Below, piece by piece: positions 53,803 through 61,935 of a DNA stretch of 64,000 nt. Position 1 is the first letter of the stretch. Every line of letters begins with the position of its first letter. The translations under genes and the position numbers were made by a program. Source of the DNA: Actinoplanes aureus. Its GTDB lineage: Bacteria; Actinomycetota; Actinomycetes; Mycobacteriales; Micromonosporaceae. The DNA lies in assembly GCF_015704865.1 (NCBI RefSeq), contig NZ_JADQTO010000006.1:62001-126000 (forward strand), read 5' to 3'. The notes below the pieces were generated by a model that saw nothing but the letters and a program-made list of their open reading frames with translations, ran no database searches and was not told the origin of the DNA.

Positions 53803-54641
53803 GGCTGGATCGGCAGGGTTTCGCCGGCCAGGAGCTTCGCTCCCGCCATGACCTTGGCCTGGTACGTGTCGTCCAGCTTCCAGAGCTTCGCCAGCTTCTC
53901 GGCGTCCTCGTAGTCGTACCCGGCCTCCCAGAAGGCGTTCGCCTTCTGAGCCTTCTTGGCCTCCGCGACGTTCTTCGGGTCCGGACGCACCGGCAGCTTC
54001 TTGCCGTCCAGCAGCCGCTTGCCGGCCTCGAACTTGGCGCCCGAGGGGTCGTCCAGCTTCCACAGCTTCGCGAGCTCGACCGCGTCGTCCCAGGTGTAAC
54101 CGGCGTTGAAGAAGGCGTCGAGCTGCTTCTCCTGCTCGGCGGTGAGGTCCGGATTGTCGTCCTGCTCCACCTCCACCTCCGGCAACGGCCGGAGCGGCAG
54201 GGTCTCGCCGGCCAGCAGTCGCCGCCCGGCCTCGGCCTTGACCAGCCCGATCTCGTCGGGGTTCATCTTCCAGAGTTTCGCCAGCTCCACCGCGGTCGTG
54301 TAGTTGTACCCGGCGCGGAAGTAAGCGTCCCACCGCTTCTGCAGCTCCGCGTCCGTCGACGGAGTCGGGGCCGCGACCGACGGTGAGGCGGGAGCGGCGG
54401 CCGGGAGGACCGCGACGGGTACGGTCGCGGCGGGGTCGCCGGGAAGGATGGCGGGCAGGTTCGCCACGCCGGCGATCAGGCCGGCGCTGAGTACCGCACC
54501 ACCGGCCGCCGTGGCGCTACGGCGGCGCCACTTGTGCTTGCGCGCCAGCACCTCGACCCGGGCGTAGACCAGGGCCGGATCAGGTGTCTGGTTCTCGTGT
54601 GTCTCGAAGGCTTCGCGCAGCCGGTTTTCGTGCTCGGTCAC
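53799..54641 (-). CDS. Membrane-anchored protein with three tandem ELAKLWK repeats
   Basis: 280 residues. A 40-residue cytoplasmic N-terminus rich in charge (VTEHENRLREAFETHEN) and a single membrane helix (about 45-66) precede a Pro/Ala spacer and three imperfect 53-55-residue repeats at about 98-152, 168-220 and 228-280. Each has (F)xAGYxxxxAxxLAKLWK, a short loop, then KxxAGxxLLxGxxLPxxP. Topology and place directly after a SigE-type sigma gene suggest an anti-sigma or sensor role, although I see no zinc anti-sigma motif. Family unknown to me. GTG at 54639-54641 is coupled to the sigma stop, and the amidoligase overlaps its 3' end. Confidence 0.82.
   Translation of the reverse strand: MTEHENRLREAFETHENQTPDPALVYARVEVLARKHKWRRRSATAAGGAVLSAGLIAGVANLPAILPGDPAATVPVAVLPAAAPASPSVAAPTPSTDAELQKRWDAYFRAGYNYTTAVELAKLWKMNPDEIGLVKAEAGRRLLAGETLPLRPLPEVEVEQDDNPDLTAEQEKQLDAFFNAGYTWDDAVELAKLWKLDDPSGAKFEAGKRLLDGKKLPVRPDPKNVAEAKKAQKANAFWEAGYDYEDAEKLAKLWKLDDTYQAKVMAGAKLLAGETLPIQP
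53802..54350 (-). repeat. Coding region of three tandem protein repeats
   Basis: DNA encoding residues 98-280 of the membrane-anchored repeat protein. Repeat units are about 160-195 bp including spacers. They are conserved at protein level (GY....A..LAKLWK) but diverged at DNA level, so this is an old duplication under selection rather than a recent slippage array. Confidence 0.75.
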
Positions 54642-55192
54642 GACCTCTCCTCGGCGTATTCCCGCTGCTCCCGCTCGGAGGTGAGCCGGAGTGTCTTGAG
54701 TGCCTTCGACGCGTGGCTGCGTACCGTGGCCGCGCTGCAGCCGAGCAGATCGGCGATCGCGTCGTCCTCCAGCTGCTCGTAGTAGCGCAGGACCAGGACG
54801 GCCCGTTGCCGCCGGCCGAGCAGGGCCAGGCGGTTCCACAGCGCGTCGGCCTCGACCACTCCGTCGGCGTGGTCGCGTACCCCGCCGCGGGCGTCGTCGA
54901 TCTCGACCAGCTTCTCGCCGGCGGCGTGCACGTGCCGGGCGGCCCAGCTGCGCCGCCAGGAAAGGTACTCGTTGAGCACCATCCGTCGCACGTACGCCTC
55001 CGGTGAGTCGGCGTCGCTGATCCGCCGCCATTTGACCTGGGCCCGGGCCAGCACCTCCTGCACCACGTCCTGCGCCAGGTCGCGATTGCCCGTCAGGACG
55101 ACCGCGTACCGCAGCAGGCTCGGAAGGCGGGCCACCGCGAATTGCTCGAAGGTCACACCTGAATCGATGCGGCCCGGCCATGGATTGTGCAC
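54638..55192 (-). CDS. SigE-family (SigE group of Micromonosporaceae/Streptomyces) RNA polymerase sigma factor
   Basis: 184 residues with sigma region 2 (FEQFAVARLPSLLRYAVVLTGNRDLAQDVVQEVLARAQVKW) and region 4 (LLGRRQRAVLVLRYYEQLEDDAIADLLGCSAATVRSHASKALKTL). The GTG at 55190-55192 with CGGAG 5 nt upstream is chosen. An internal GTG at 55156 starts closer to the fold but lacks a ribosome-binding site. This group is usually followed by a one-helix membrane protein gene, as here. It probably reads an envelope signal through the repeat protein. Confidence 0.88.
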   Translation of the reverse strand: MHNPWPGRIDSGVTFEQFAVARLPSLLRYAVVLTGNRDLAQDVVQEVLARAQVKWRRISDADSPEAYVRRMVLNEYLSWRRSWAARHVHAAGEKLVEIDDARGGVRDHADGVVEADALWNRLALLGRRQRAVLVLRYYEQLEDDAIADLLGCSAATVRSHASKALKTLRLTSEREQREYAEERS

Positions 55193-55238
55193 TCGGACTC
55201 CGAACTATTTTCCAGCCGCTTCAGAGTAGCCCCGCTAG

Positions 55239-55271
55239 GTAGGCGGGCTGCTATGCAGTTAGTCTGCCTAC
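55239..55271 (+). promoter_or_regulatory. Promoter and possible operator of the padR-ABC operon
   Basis: GTAGGC (55239-55244) and GCCTAC (55266-55271) are inverted arms that flank TAGTCT (55260-55265), a -10-like hexamer 6 nt before the ATG. No ribosome-binding site is visible, so the mRNA is probably leaderless. The arms may be the PadR binding site (autorepression), by analogy with other PadR loci. Confidence 0.45.
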
Positions 55272-55604
55272 ATGACCCCGCGACCGTGGCTGCACGGATT
55301 CCTCGACCTCTGCCTGCTCGCCATGCTGCGTGACCAGCCCGATTACGGGTACGGGCTGGCGCACCGGCTGGCCGTGGCCGGCGTCGCCGACGTGCCCGGC
55401 GGCACGCTGTACCCGGCCCTGCTCCGGCTGGAACAGCAGGGCCTCGCCGAGCCGAGCTGGGCGCCGTCCGACACCGGCCCGCGCCGCAAGTACTACGCGA
55501 TCACCCCGGCCGGCCTCGACCTGCTCGCCGCCCAGGCCGACGAGTGGCGCCGGTTCCGCGACGGCGTCGACTCGCTGGTCGGCTCACCCGAGGTGGCCCG
55601 ATGA
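55272..55604 (+). CDS. PadR-family transcriptional regulator
   Basis: 110 residues. The winged helix is complete (LDLCLLAMLRDQPDYGYGLAHRLAVAGVADVPGGTLYPALLRLEQQGLAEPSW) with the family YYAITPAG wing. The C-terminal dimerisation helix is short, as in PadR-s2 proteins. It overlaps the ABC ATPase gene by 4 bp and very likely regulates this operon, responding to a compound handled by the exporter. Confidence 0.9.
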   Translation: MTPRPWLHGFLDLCLLAMLRDQPDYGYGLAHRLAVAGVADVPGGTLYPALLRLEQQGLAEPSWAPSDTGPRRKYYAITPAGLDLLAAQADEWRRFRDGVDSLVGSPEVAR

Positions 55605-56419
55605 GTGACTGGCCGGCTCGTTTCGAGGAGGAACTGGTCCGGCTCGGCCTCCAGCCCGCCCGGGCCCGCCGCCTCAGCGCCGAGACCGCCGAGCAGGCCG
55701 GCGAGCACGGCACCGACCCGGATCGTCTCTTCGGCCCCGCCCACCTGTACGCCCGGCACCTGGTCACCGAGTTGCGGGCCCCGGCTCTTGTCTCGGAGCG
55801 GCACGTGTCCGGCCCGGTCATGCTGCGGCTGGCCGGCGTCGGCAAGCGTTACCGGCGCCGGACCGTCTTCTCCGGTGTCGACCTGACCGTCCGCGGCGGT
55901 GAGGTGGCCGCCATCGTCGGCGCCAACGGCTGCGGCAAGTCCACCCTGCTGCGCGTCTGCGCCGGCCTGATCCGCCCGGACGCGGGCACGGTACACCGGA
56001 CCCGCCGGGTCGGCTTCGTGCCGCAGGACGGGGGTACGGCGAGCTGGCTGACCGCCGACGAGCACTTCACCCTCTTCGGTGCGGCCGCCGGGATGGTCCC
56101 GCGCAAGGCCCGCTCCACCGGTACCCACCTCGCCGCCCGCCTCGCTTGGCGGCCCGCTCCCGGCCAGCCCGTCCAGCAGCTCTCCGGCGGCACCCGGCAG
56201 AAGCTGAACCTGGTGCTCGGCGAACTGCACGGCCCCGACCTGCTCCTGCTCGACGAGCCCTACCAGGGTTTCGATCAGGGGTCGTACCTGGACTTCTGGC
56301 AGCAGGTCCGGGCGTGGCGGGAGGCCGGCCGGGCGGTCGTGGTGGTCACCCACCTGCTGCACGAGCTGCAGAACGTCGATCACGTGCTCGACCTGGGCGC
56401 GGCGGGAGGAAACCGATGA
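55601..56419 (+). CDS. ABC transporter ATPase with N-terminal helical (HAAS-like) domain
   Basis: 272 residues. The ABC domain starts near residue 72 with MLRLAGVGKRYRRRTVF. Walker A is GANGCGKST, the signature LSGGTRQKLNL and Walker B LLLLDEP. In front of it are about 70 residues (FEEELVRLGLQPARARRLSAETAEQAGEHG, GPAHLYARHLVTEL) resembling the HAAS/DUF1700 helical domain normally found in membrane proteins paired with PadR regulators. Here it is fused to the ATPase. With the downstream permease it forms a small exporter. The substrate is unknown. Confidence 0.85.
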   Translation: MSDWPARFEEELVRLGLQPARARRLSAETAEQAGEHGTDPDRLFGPAHLYARHLVTELRAPALVSERHVSGPVMLRLAGVGKRYRRRTVFSGVDLTVRGGEVAAIVGANGCGKSTLLRVCAGLIRPDAGTVHRTRRVGFVPQDGGTASWLTADEHFTLFGAAAGMVPRKARSTGTHLAARLAWRPAPGQPVQQLSGGTRQKLNLVLGELHGPDLLLLDEPYQGFDQGSYLDFWQQVRAWREAGRAVVVVTHLLHELQNVDHVLDLGAAGGNR

Positions 56420-57090
56420 CCGCACTGGTGGTGGCCGGGCTGTCGGCCCGGGAGATGAGCCGGCGCTGGACCGCGCTGCTCCTGCTGATCTCGTTGCCGC
56501 TCTGGTTCTACCTGGTCCGCCGGGATCTGACCGGGCAGTCGATCCGGATGCTGGCGCTCGGCATCGGCTGGGCCGTCTCCACGCTCACGCTGTTCGTGGT
56601 GAACGCGTCCCGGGGCGTCGACCCCCGGCTGCGGCTGTCCGGTGCGTCGGTGACGAGCATCATCGGCGGGCGGCTGATCGCCATGACCGGCGCCGGAGCG
56701 ATGCTCGCCCTGGGTTACTGGGCGCTCGCCGGGTTCGACCAGGACCTCCCGCACCCCTGGGCGGCCGGGCTGATGATGCTGGTCACCGCCGTGGTGGCGG
56801 CGCCGTTCGGCAGCCTGGTCGGCGCGCTGCTGCCGCGCGAGCTGGAAGGCGCGCTGGCCCTGCTGAGCGTCTGCGCCGTGCAGATGCTGGCCGACCCGGC
56901 CGGGCTGGTCGCCAAGTTCATGCCGTTCTGGTCGACCCGCGAGATCGGCACGTACGCGGTCGACGGCGGCTCCACCGACATGGTCTGGCGCGGCCTCGCC
57001 CACGCGGCGGTGGTCTGGCTGTTCTGCGCCGGCCTGACCCTCGCGGTCTTCGCCCGCCGGCTCCGGGTAGCCCGCTACCCGGAGCCCTGA
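56416..57090 (+). CDS. ABC-2-like transporter permease
   Basis: 224 residues with six hydrophobic segments (TALLLLISLPLWFYLV, LALGIGWAVSTLTLFVV, LIAMTGAGAMLALGYWALAG, LMMLVTAVVAAPFGSLVGALL, LALLSVCAVQMLADPAGLV, AAVVWLFCAGLTLAVFA). It overlaps the ATPase gene by 4 bp and completes the padR-ATPase-permease operon. The family is only loosely like ABC-2 permeases, and its role as the membrane partner rests on operon structure. Confidence 0.8.
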   Translation: MTALVVAGLSAREMSRRWTALLLLISLPLWFYLVRRDLTGQSIRMLALGIGWAVSTLTLFVVNASRGVDPRLRLSGASVTSIIGGRLIAMTGAGAMLALGYWALAGFDQDLPHPWAAGLMMLVTAVVAAPFGSLVGALLPRELEGALALLSVCAVQMLADPAGLVAKFMPFWSTREIGTYAVDGGSTDMVWRGLAHAAVVWLFCAGLTLAVFARRLRVARYPEP

Positions 57091-57112
57091 CCTGCTCCGG
57101 TCCGTGCCGGGC

Positions 57113-57559
57113 TCAGCGGTGCCGGCGGCGGCCCCGGCGCTTCAGGATCGAGCGGGTCACCAGCAGTGCGGCGACCAGGACCAGCTGGCCGCCCAGGACG
57201 ATCTTGTTGACGTCGACGGCCGGCTGCCAGGACACCTGGCCGTTCTTCAGCACGTAGACGCCGGCCGGCCGGGCGGAGTAGCCGAAGCCGCCACCGGAGC
57301 CCTCGCCCTCCGGTTCGGAGCCGGCGGAGCCGGTGCCGAAGGACTCGTCGCCGGTCTGCTCGCCGCGGGCCTTGATGCCGGCGGCGCCGGAGCCGCTGCC
57401 CGAGCCACCGCCGCCGCCCCCACCGACCACGGCCACCGGCAGGATCAGGACACCGTCCTTCTCCACCGGGGTACCGAACACCCGGCCCACCGTGGCGTTG
57501 TCGGTGGCCGCCCGGGCCTTTTCCAGGATGTCGCTGCTGCTGTCGGTCTTGCGCGTCAT
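57113..57559 (-). CDS. GerW/YtfJ-family sporulation-related protein
   Basis: 148 residues. The core DILEKARAATDNATVGRVFGTPVEKDGVLILPVAVVGGGGGGGSGSGSG followed by GGGFGYSARPAGVYVLKNGQVSWQPAVDVNKI is the GerW/YtfJ family, needed for spore germination in Bacillus and common in sporulating actinomycetes. A C-terminal membrane helix (IVLGGQLVLVAALLV) ends in a basic tail. The ATG at 57557-57559 with GGAGGG is used, and an in-frame ATG 30 bp upstream is possible. It supports a spore-forming actinomycete. Confidence 0.85.
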   Translation of the reverse strand: MTRKTDSSSDILEKARAATDNATVGRVFGTPVEKDGVLILPVAVVGGGGGGGSGSGSGAAGIKARGEQTGDESFGTGSAGSEPEGEGSGGGFGYSARPAGVYVLKNGQVSWQPAVDVNKIVLGGQLVLVAALLVTRSILKRRGRRRHR

Positions 57560-57609
57560 GGAGATCACCCTCCGTGTCGAGGCCATCCCCCTCAGCCTCC
57601 TCCTCCGGG

Positions 57610-58596
57610 TCAAGCCGGTGCCGGTGCGGTGCTCCCGCGCACGATCAGCCGGGTCGCCACCAGATCGGTGCCCGGGCCGGCCGGCCCGTCGTGGATCTGG
57701 TGCAGCAGCGACCGCACGCAGCGCCGTCCCACCTCGGCGAAGTCCTGGTGCACCGTGGTCAGCGGCGGCAGGTAGGAGCCGGCGTCCGCGATGTCGTCGA
57801 AGCCCACCACGCTCACCTCGTCCGGCACCCGGCGTCCCCGCTCGTGCAGGGCCCGCAGAACGCCGAGCGCCATCTGATCGTTCGCCACGAAGATCGCCGT
57901 GCACTCCGGCACGCCGGCCAGCCGCAGCCCGGCGTGGTAGCCGGAGTCGGCGGACCAGTCGCCGTGCTCGACCGGTGGCACCGGCCGGCCGGCCTCCTCG
58001 AGGACGGCACGCCACGCGCTCGCCCGGCGCTCGGCGGCGAACGACTCGGCCGGCCCGGACAGGTGCCACACCGTCCGGTGCCCCAGGCCGAGCAGGTGGC
58101 GGACGGCCTGACGGGCCCCGTCGGCCTGGTCGGTGTCGACGACCGGGTAGCGGTCACCGGCGTCGGAGTCCACGACGACCACGTGCACGCCGGGCGGCAG
58201 GGCCACCGCGGTGGCGTCCAGCAGGTGCACCTCGATGATCACGATGACGCCGTCGACGGCGAGCTCACCCATCCTGGTGAACGCGCCGAGCACGTTGTCC
58301 TGGGTGGGCATGCCGACCGGGATCAGGGTTATCGCGTAGCCCTCGGCGGCGGCGTGGGTGGCTATCGCCTCGACCGTACGGCTGTTGCCGGTGGAGGAGA
58401 GACCGAAAAGGATCACGCCGATGGTGTTGAACCGGCCGTACCGCAGCGAGCGGGCCGCGCTGTTGGGCCGGTAGCCCAGCTCGCGCATGGCGGTGAGCAC
58501 CTGCTCGCGGGTGGACTCGACGACACCGGGCTGGCCGTTGGCCACGCGCGAGACGGTCTGCGAGGAGACCCCGGCGAGCCGGGCCACGTCGGCCAT
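57610..58596 (-). CDS. LacI-family repressor of the sugar-uptake operon
   Basis: 328 residues. The DNA-binding headpiece starts MADVARLAGVSSQTVSRVANGQPGVVESTREQVLTAMRELGYRPNSAARSL, and the periplasmic-binding-like core (NTIGVILFGL, DGVIVIIEVHLLD, VSVVGFDDI, LTTVHQDFAEVGRRC) follows. The ATG at 58594-58596 begins at the headpiece. An in-frame GTG at 58707 would add 37 residues. Neither has a ribosome-binding site. It is divergent from the ABC importer genes, with two matching palindromes in between, so it most likely represses them in the absence of a galactoside-type inducer. Confidence 0.88.
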   Translation of the reverse strand: MADVARLAGVSSQTVSRVANGQPGVVESTREQVLTAMRELGYRPNSAARSLRYGRFNTIGVILFGLSSTGNSRTVEAIATHAAAEGYAITLIPVGMPTQDNVLGAFTRMGELAVDGVIVIIEVHLLDATAVALPPGVHVVVVDSDAGDRYPVVDTDQADGARQAVRHLLGLGHRTVWHLSGPAESFAAERRASAWRAVLEEAGRPVPPVEHGDWSADSGYHAGLRLAGVPECTAIFVANDQMALGVLRALHERGRRVPDEVSVVGFDDIADAGSYLPPLTTVHQDFAEVGRRCVRSLLHQIHDGPAGPGTDLVATRLIVRGSTAPAPA

Positions 58597-58721
58597 GGAG
58601 ACGCGCTGTTTGCGGCGCCCGCCCGGGACGTCCGAGCCGGCGCGGAGTCGCTGTGTTTCGATGCCTGGCTCCCTGCGAACCTTGACCGCCCTGGTGACGC
58701 GTGCCACTATACGGCACACAC

Positions 58722-58733
58722 GTTTACGTAAAC
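58722..58733. promoter_or_regulatory. LacI-type operator 1
   Basis: GTTTACGTAAAC is a perfect 12-bp palindrome with the central CG of LacI/GalR operators. It lies 67 bp before the proposed TTG start of the permease gene and about 126 bp upstream of the lacI ATG. Confidence 0.75.
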
Positions 58734-58755
58734 ATCTCGTCACGTGTCCGAAATT

Positions 58756-58767
58756 GTTAACGTAAAC
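58756..58767. promoter_or_regulatory. LacI-type operator 2
   Basis: GTTAACGTAAAC matches operator 1 at 11 of 12 positions. The centre-to-centre distance is 34 bp, about three helical turns. It would lie inside the coding region if the upstream GTG at 58744 were the start, which argues for the TTG at 58789. Confidence 0.72.
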
Positions 58768-58788
58768 ATCGACGGAGGGAGCGGCGGT

Positions 58789-59658
58789 TTGACGCGGCGT
58801 TCCTGGATCGGCTGGGGGTTCACCGGGCCGTTCCTCGCGGTGTTCGCGCTGGTCTTCCTCGCGCCGATCGCCTACTCGGCGTACCTCAGCGTGTTTCGCA
58901 CCCAACTGGTCGGCGGGACCACCTTCGTCGGCCTGGAGAACTACACGAAGGCGCTGAGCGACCCGCAGTTCTGGGAGGCGCTCACCCGGGTGGGGCTGTT
59001 CCTGGTGATCCAGGTGCCGATCATGCTGTTCCTGGCACTGCTCATCGCACTGGCCATCGACAGCGGGCGGCTCTACGGCGCGGCCTTCTTCCGGATCTCC
59101 ATCTTCCTGCCCTACGCGGTGCCGGCCGTGGTGGCCACGCTGATGTGGGGCTTCATGTACGGCTCCCGGATCGGCCTGGTCGGCAACCTCAACGAGTCCT
59201 TCGGCTGGGCGATCCCCGACCCGCTCGCCCCCGACCTGATCCTCACCGCCATCGGCAACATCGTGACCTGGGAATTCGTCGGGTACAACATGATCATTCT
59301 GTACTCCGGGCTGCGGGTGGTGGACACCGCTCTCTACGAGGCGGCCGCCATCGACGGCGCCGGCCAGTTCCGGATCATCCGGGCGATCAAGCTGCCGGCA
59401 CTGCGCGGGCCGCTGGTCGTCGCCACCATCTTCTCGATCATCGGCAGCTTCCAGCTCTTCAACGAGCCGCAGATCCTGGACACCCTGGCGCCGAACTCGA
59501 TCACCACCTACTTCACCCCGAACGTCTACGCGTACCAGCTGTCCTTCGCCGGGCAGCAGGTCAACTACTCGGCGACCATCGCCCTGATCATGGGCGTGGT
59601 GACCATGCTGGTCGCGTACCTCTTCCAGCGCCGTGGCATGCGGGGAGCGGAACGATGA
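58789..59658 (+). CDS. Sugar ABC transporter permease (MalF/LacF-like)
   Basis: 289 residues with six membrane helices and the EAA loop YEAAAIDGAGQFRIIRAIKLPAL. TTG at 58789 is chosen because GGAGGGAG lies 7 nt upstream and because a GTG start at 58744 would place operator 2 inside the gene. It imports an oligosaccharide with the downstream MalG-like permease and binding protein. No ATPase gene is in the operon, so a shared ATPase of the MsiK type is expected elsewhere in the genome. It overlaps the next gene by 4 bp. Confidence 0.9.
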   Translation: MTRRSWIGWGFTGPFLAVFALVFLAPIAYSAYLSVFRTQLVGGTTFVGLENYTKALSDPQFWEALTRVGLFLVIQVPIMLFLALLIALAIDSGRLYGAAFFRISIFLPYAVPAVVATLMWGFMYGSRIGLVGNLNESFGWAIPDPLAPDLILTAIGNIVTWEFVGYNMIILYSGLRVVDTALYEAAAIDGAGQFRIIRAIKLPALRGPLVVATIFSIIGSFQLFNEPQILDTLAPNSITTYFTPNVYAYQLSFAGQQVNYSATIALIMGVVTMLVAYLFQRRGMRGAER

Positions 59659-60560
59659 CCGACACCCTGACCATCCGCCCGGCGGCACGCGGCGCGCAGC
59701 GTGACGGCTCGGTGAAGAGACGTCACCGCAGCATCACGCTGACCGTGATCACCGCCCTGGCCCTGATCTACAGCCTGCTTCCGGTGGTCTGGCTGCTGAT
59801 CAGCTCGACCAAGACCCAGGAGGGGCTGTTCAGTTCCTTCGGGCTCTGGTTCTCCGGCGACTTCGCGCTGTTCGGCAACATCGCCGACACCTTCGCCTAT
59901 CAGGACGGCATCTTCGCCCGCTGGCTGCTCAACACGTTCCTGTACGTGGTGGTCGGCGCCGGTGGCGCGACCCTGCTGAACGCGCTGGCCGGGTACGGGC
60001 TGGCGAAGTTCAACTTCCGGGGCCGCGCCGCGGTGTTCGCCGTGGTCCTCGGCGGGGTCGCGGTGCCGCCCACCGCGCTCGCCGTGCCGACCTTCCTGAT
60101 GTTCGCCAAGATGGGGCTCACCGACACGCCCTGGGCGATCATCATCCCCGCGCTGGTGTGCCCGTTCGGCCTCTACCTGATGTGGACGTACGCCACCGAT
60201 GCGGTGCCGGACGAGATCCTGGAGTCGGCCCGGGTGGACGGCGCCGGCGAGTTCAAGATCTTCTTCTCGCTGGCGACGCCGCTGCTCGCGCCCGGCCTCG
60301 TGACGGTCCTGCTCTTCAACACCGTCGTGACCTGGAACAACTTCTTCCTGCCGCTGATCATGCTGAAGGATCCCGATCTCTATCCGCTCACCCTGGGCCT
60401 CTACTCGTGGGCCGAGCAGGCGAGCACGGTCGGCGGGGACGTCGTCTACAACCTCGTGATCACCGGCTCGCTGCTCACCATCGTCCCGCTCATCGCGGCG
60501 TTCCTGCTGCTCCAGCGTTACTGGCAGTCGGGTCTCGCCGCGGGAAGCGTCAAGCAGTAG
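59655..60560 (+). CDS. Sugar ABC transporter permease (MalG/LacG-like)
   Basis: 301 residues, six membrane helices, EAA loop LESARVDGAGEFKIFFSLATPLL. It pairs with the upstream permease to form the translocation pore of a CUT1-type importer. ATG at 59655 overlaps the upstream stop. It is followed by the binding-protein gene after 31 bp containing AAGGGAAG. Confidence 0.92.
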   Translation: MTDTLTIRPAARGAQRDGSVKRRHRSITLTVITALALIYSLLPVVWLLISSTKTQEGLFSSFGLWFSGDFALFGNIADTFAYQDGIFARWLLNTFLYVVVGAGGATLLNALAGYGLAKFNFRGRAAVFAVVLGGVAVPPTALAVPTFLMFAKMGLTDTPWAIIIPALVCPFGLYLMWTYATDAVPDEILESARVDGAGEFKIFFSLATPLLAPGLVTVLLFNTVVTWNNFFLPLIMLKDPDLYPLTLGLYSWAEQASTVGGDVVYNLVITGSLLTIVPLIAAFLLLQRYWQSGLAAGSVKQ

Positions 60561-60591
60561 CACCCTCCCCCATCCCGAAGAAGGGAAGCCC

Positions 60592-61935
60592 ATGATGATC
60601 ACCCGCCGGCGCGCGCTCCTGGGTGCCGCCTTGTCGATAACCCTGCTGGCCGCCGGTTGCGGTGGCTCCGACGACTCCGACTCCGGCGGCGCGGCCGCCG
60701 AGACCACGGTCTCCGAGGCGGACGTGCAGGCCGCCCTGGACGCCGGGGGCGCGATCAAGGTCTGGGCCTGGGAGCCGACCCTGAAGCAGGTCGTCGCCGA
60801 CTTCCAGAAGAAGTACCCCAAGGTGAAGGTGGAGCTGGTCAACTCCGGCACCGGCAACGACGCGTACACCGCGCTGCAGAACGCGATCACGGCCGGGACC
60901 GGGGTGCCGGACGTGGCACAGATCGAGTACTACGCGCTGCCGCAGTACGCCCTCGCCAAGAACCTGACCGACCTGAACACGTTCGGGGCGTCCGGGCTGG
61001 ACGGCACCTTCACCCCGGGCACCTGGAACTCCGTCCACGCCGGCGAGGCCGTCTACGGGCTGCCGATGGACTCCGGACCGATGGCGCTCTTCTACAACAA
61101 GGAGGTCTTCGACAAGCACGGGATCGCGGTGCCGGCCACCTGGCAGGAGTACGCGGCGGCCGCGGAGAAACTGCACGCCGCCGACCCGAAGGCATACATC
61201 ACCAGCGACAGCGGCGACGCCGGCTTCACCACCAGCATGATCTGGCAGGCGGGGGGAAAGCCGTACACCGTGGACGGCACCAACGTCGGCGTCAACTTCT
61301 CCGACCCCGGCACCCAGAAGTTCACCGGGCTCTGGCAGCCGCTGATCGACAAGAAGCTGCTCAACCCGGTACCCGGCTGGAGCGACGGCTGGTACCAGGG
61401 CCTCGCCGACGGCACCATCGCCTCGCTGGTGATCGGCGCCTGGATGCCGGCCAACCTGGAGTCCGGTGTGAAGGCCGGCAACGGTAAGTGGCGGGTCGCG
61501 CCGATGCCGCAGTGGGAGGCCGGTGGCAAGGCCACCTCCGAGAACGGCGGCAGCTCCATCGCCATCCCGGAGAAGGCCGCCAACAAGACCCTCGCGTACG
61601 CGTTCCTCAAGTACGCGACGGTCGACGAGGGAGCGGCCACCCGCGCCGCGAACGGTGCCTTCCCGGCCACCACCAAGGAGCTCGGCTCGACGGAGTTCCT
61701 GGGTAAGGAGTTCCCGTACTTCGGCGGGCAGAAGGTCAACGAGGTTCTCGCCGCGTCCGCCGGGCAGGTCGTCCCCGGCTGGTCATACCTGCCGTTCCAG
61801 GTCTACGCCAACAGCATCTACGGCGACACCGTGGGTAAGGCGTACCTGGGGCAGGGAACCCTGCAGGACGGACTCAAGTCCTGGCAGGACGCATCGGTCA
61901 AGTACGGCCAGGAACAGGGCTTCACGGTTAAATGA
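60592..61935 (+). CDS. Extracellular sugar-binding lipoprotein of the ABC importer
   Basis: 447 residues. Signal peptide MMITRRRALLGAALSITLLAAGC with lipobox AAGC (Cys23), a twin-Arg-containing n-region and a Ser/Asp/Gly-rich linker precede an SBP_bac_1 fold (IKVWAWEPTLKQVVADFQKKYP, YGLPMDSGPMALFYNKEVFDKHG). It captures a sugar outside the cell for the two permeases. A second ATG at 60595 is equivalent. Its stop overlaps the beta-galactosidase start by 4 bp, tying uptake to hydrolysis. Confidence 0.92.
   Translation: MMITRRRALLGAALSITLLAAGCGGSDDSDSGGAAAETTVSEADVQAALDAGGAIKVWAWEPTLKQVVADFQKKYPKVKVELVNSGTGNDAYTALQNAITAGTGVPDVAQIEYYALPQYALAKNLTDLNTFGASGLDGTFTPGTWNSVHAGEAVYGLPMDSGPMALFYNKEVFDKHGIAVPATWQEYAAAAEKLHAADPKAYITSDSGDAGFTTSMIWQAGGKPYTVDGTNVGVNFSDPGTQKFTGLWQPLIDKKLLNPVPGWSDGWYQGLADGTIASLVIGAWMPANLESGVKAGNGKWRVAPMPQWEAGGKATSENGGSSIAIPEKAANKTLAYAFLKYATVDEGAATRAANGAFPATTKELGSTEFLGKEFPYFGGQKVNEVLAASAGQVVPGWSYLPFQVYANSIYGDTVGKAYLGQGTLQDGLKSWQDASVKYGQEQGFTVK

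Noticed and set aside
58744..58788. GTG at 58744 as start of the sugar permease
   Set aside because: No ribosome-binding site, and operator 2 would be coding. The TTG at 58789 has GGAGGGAG upstream.
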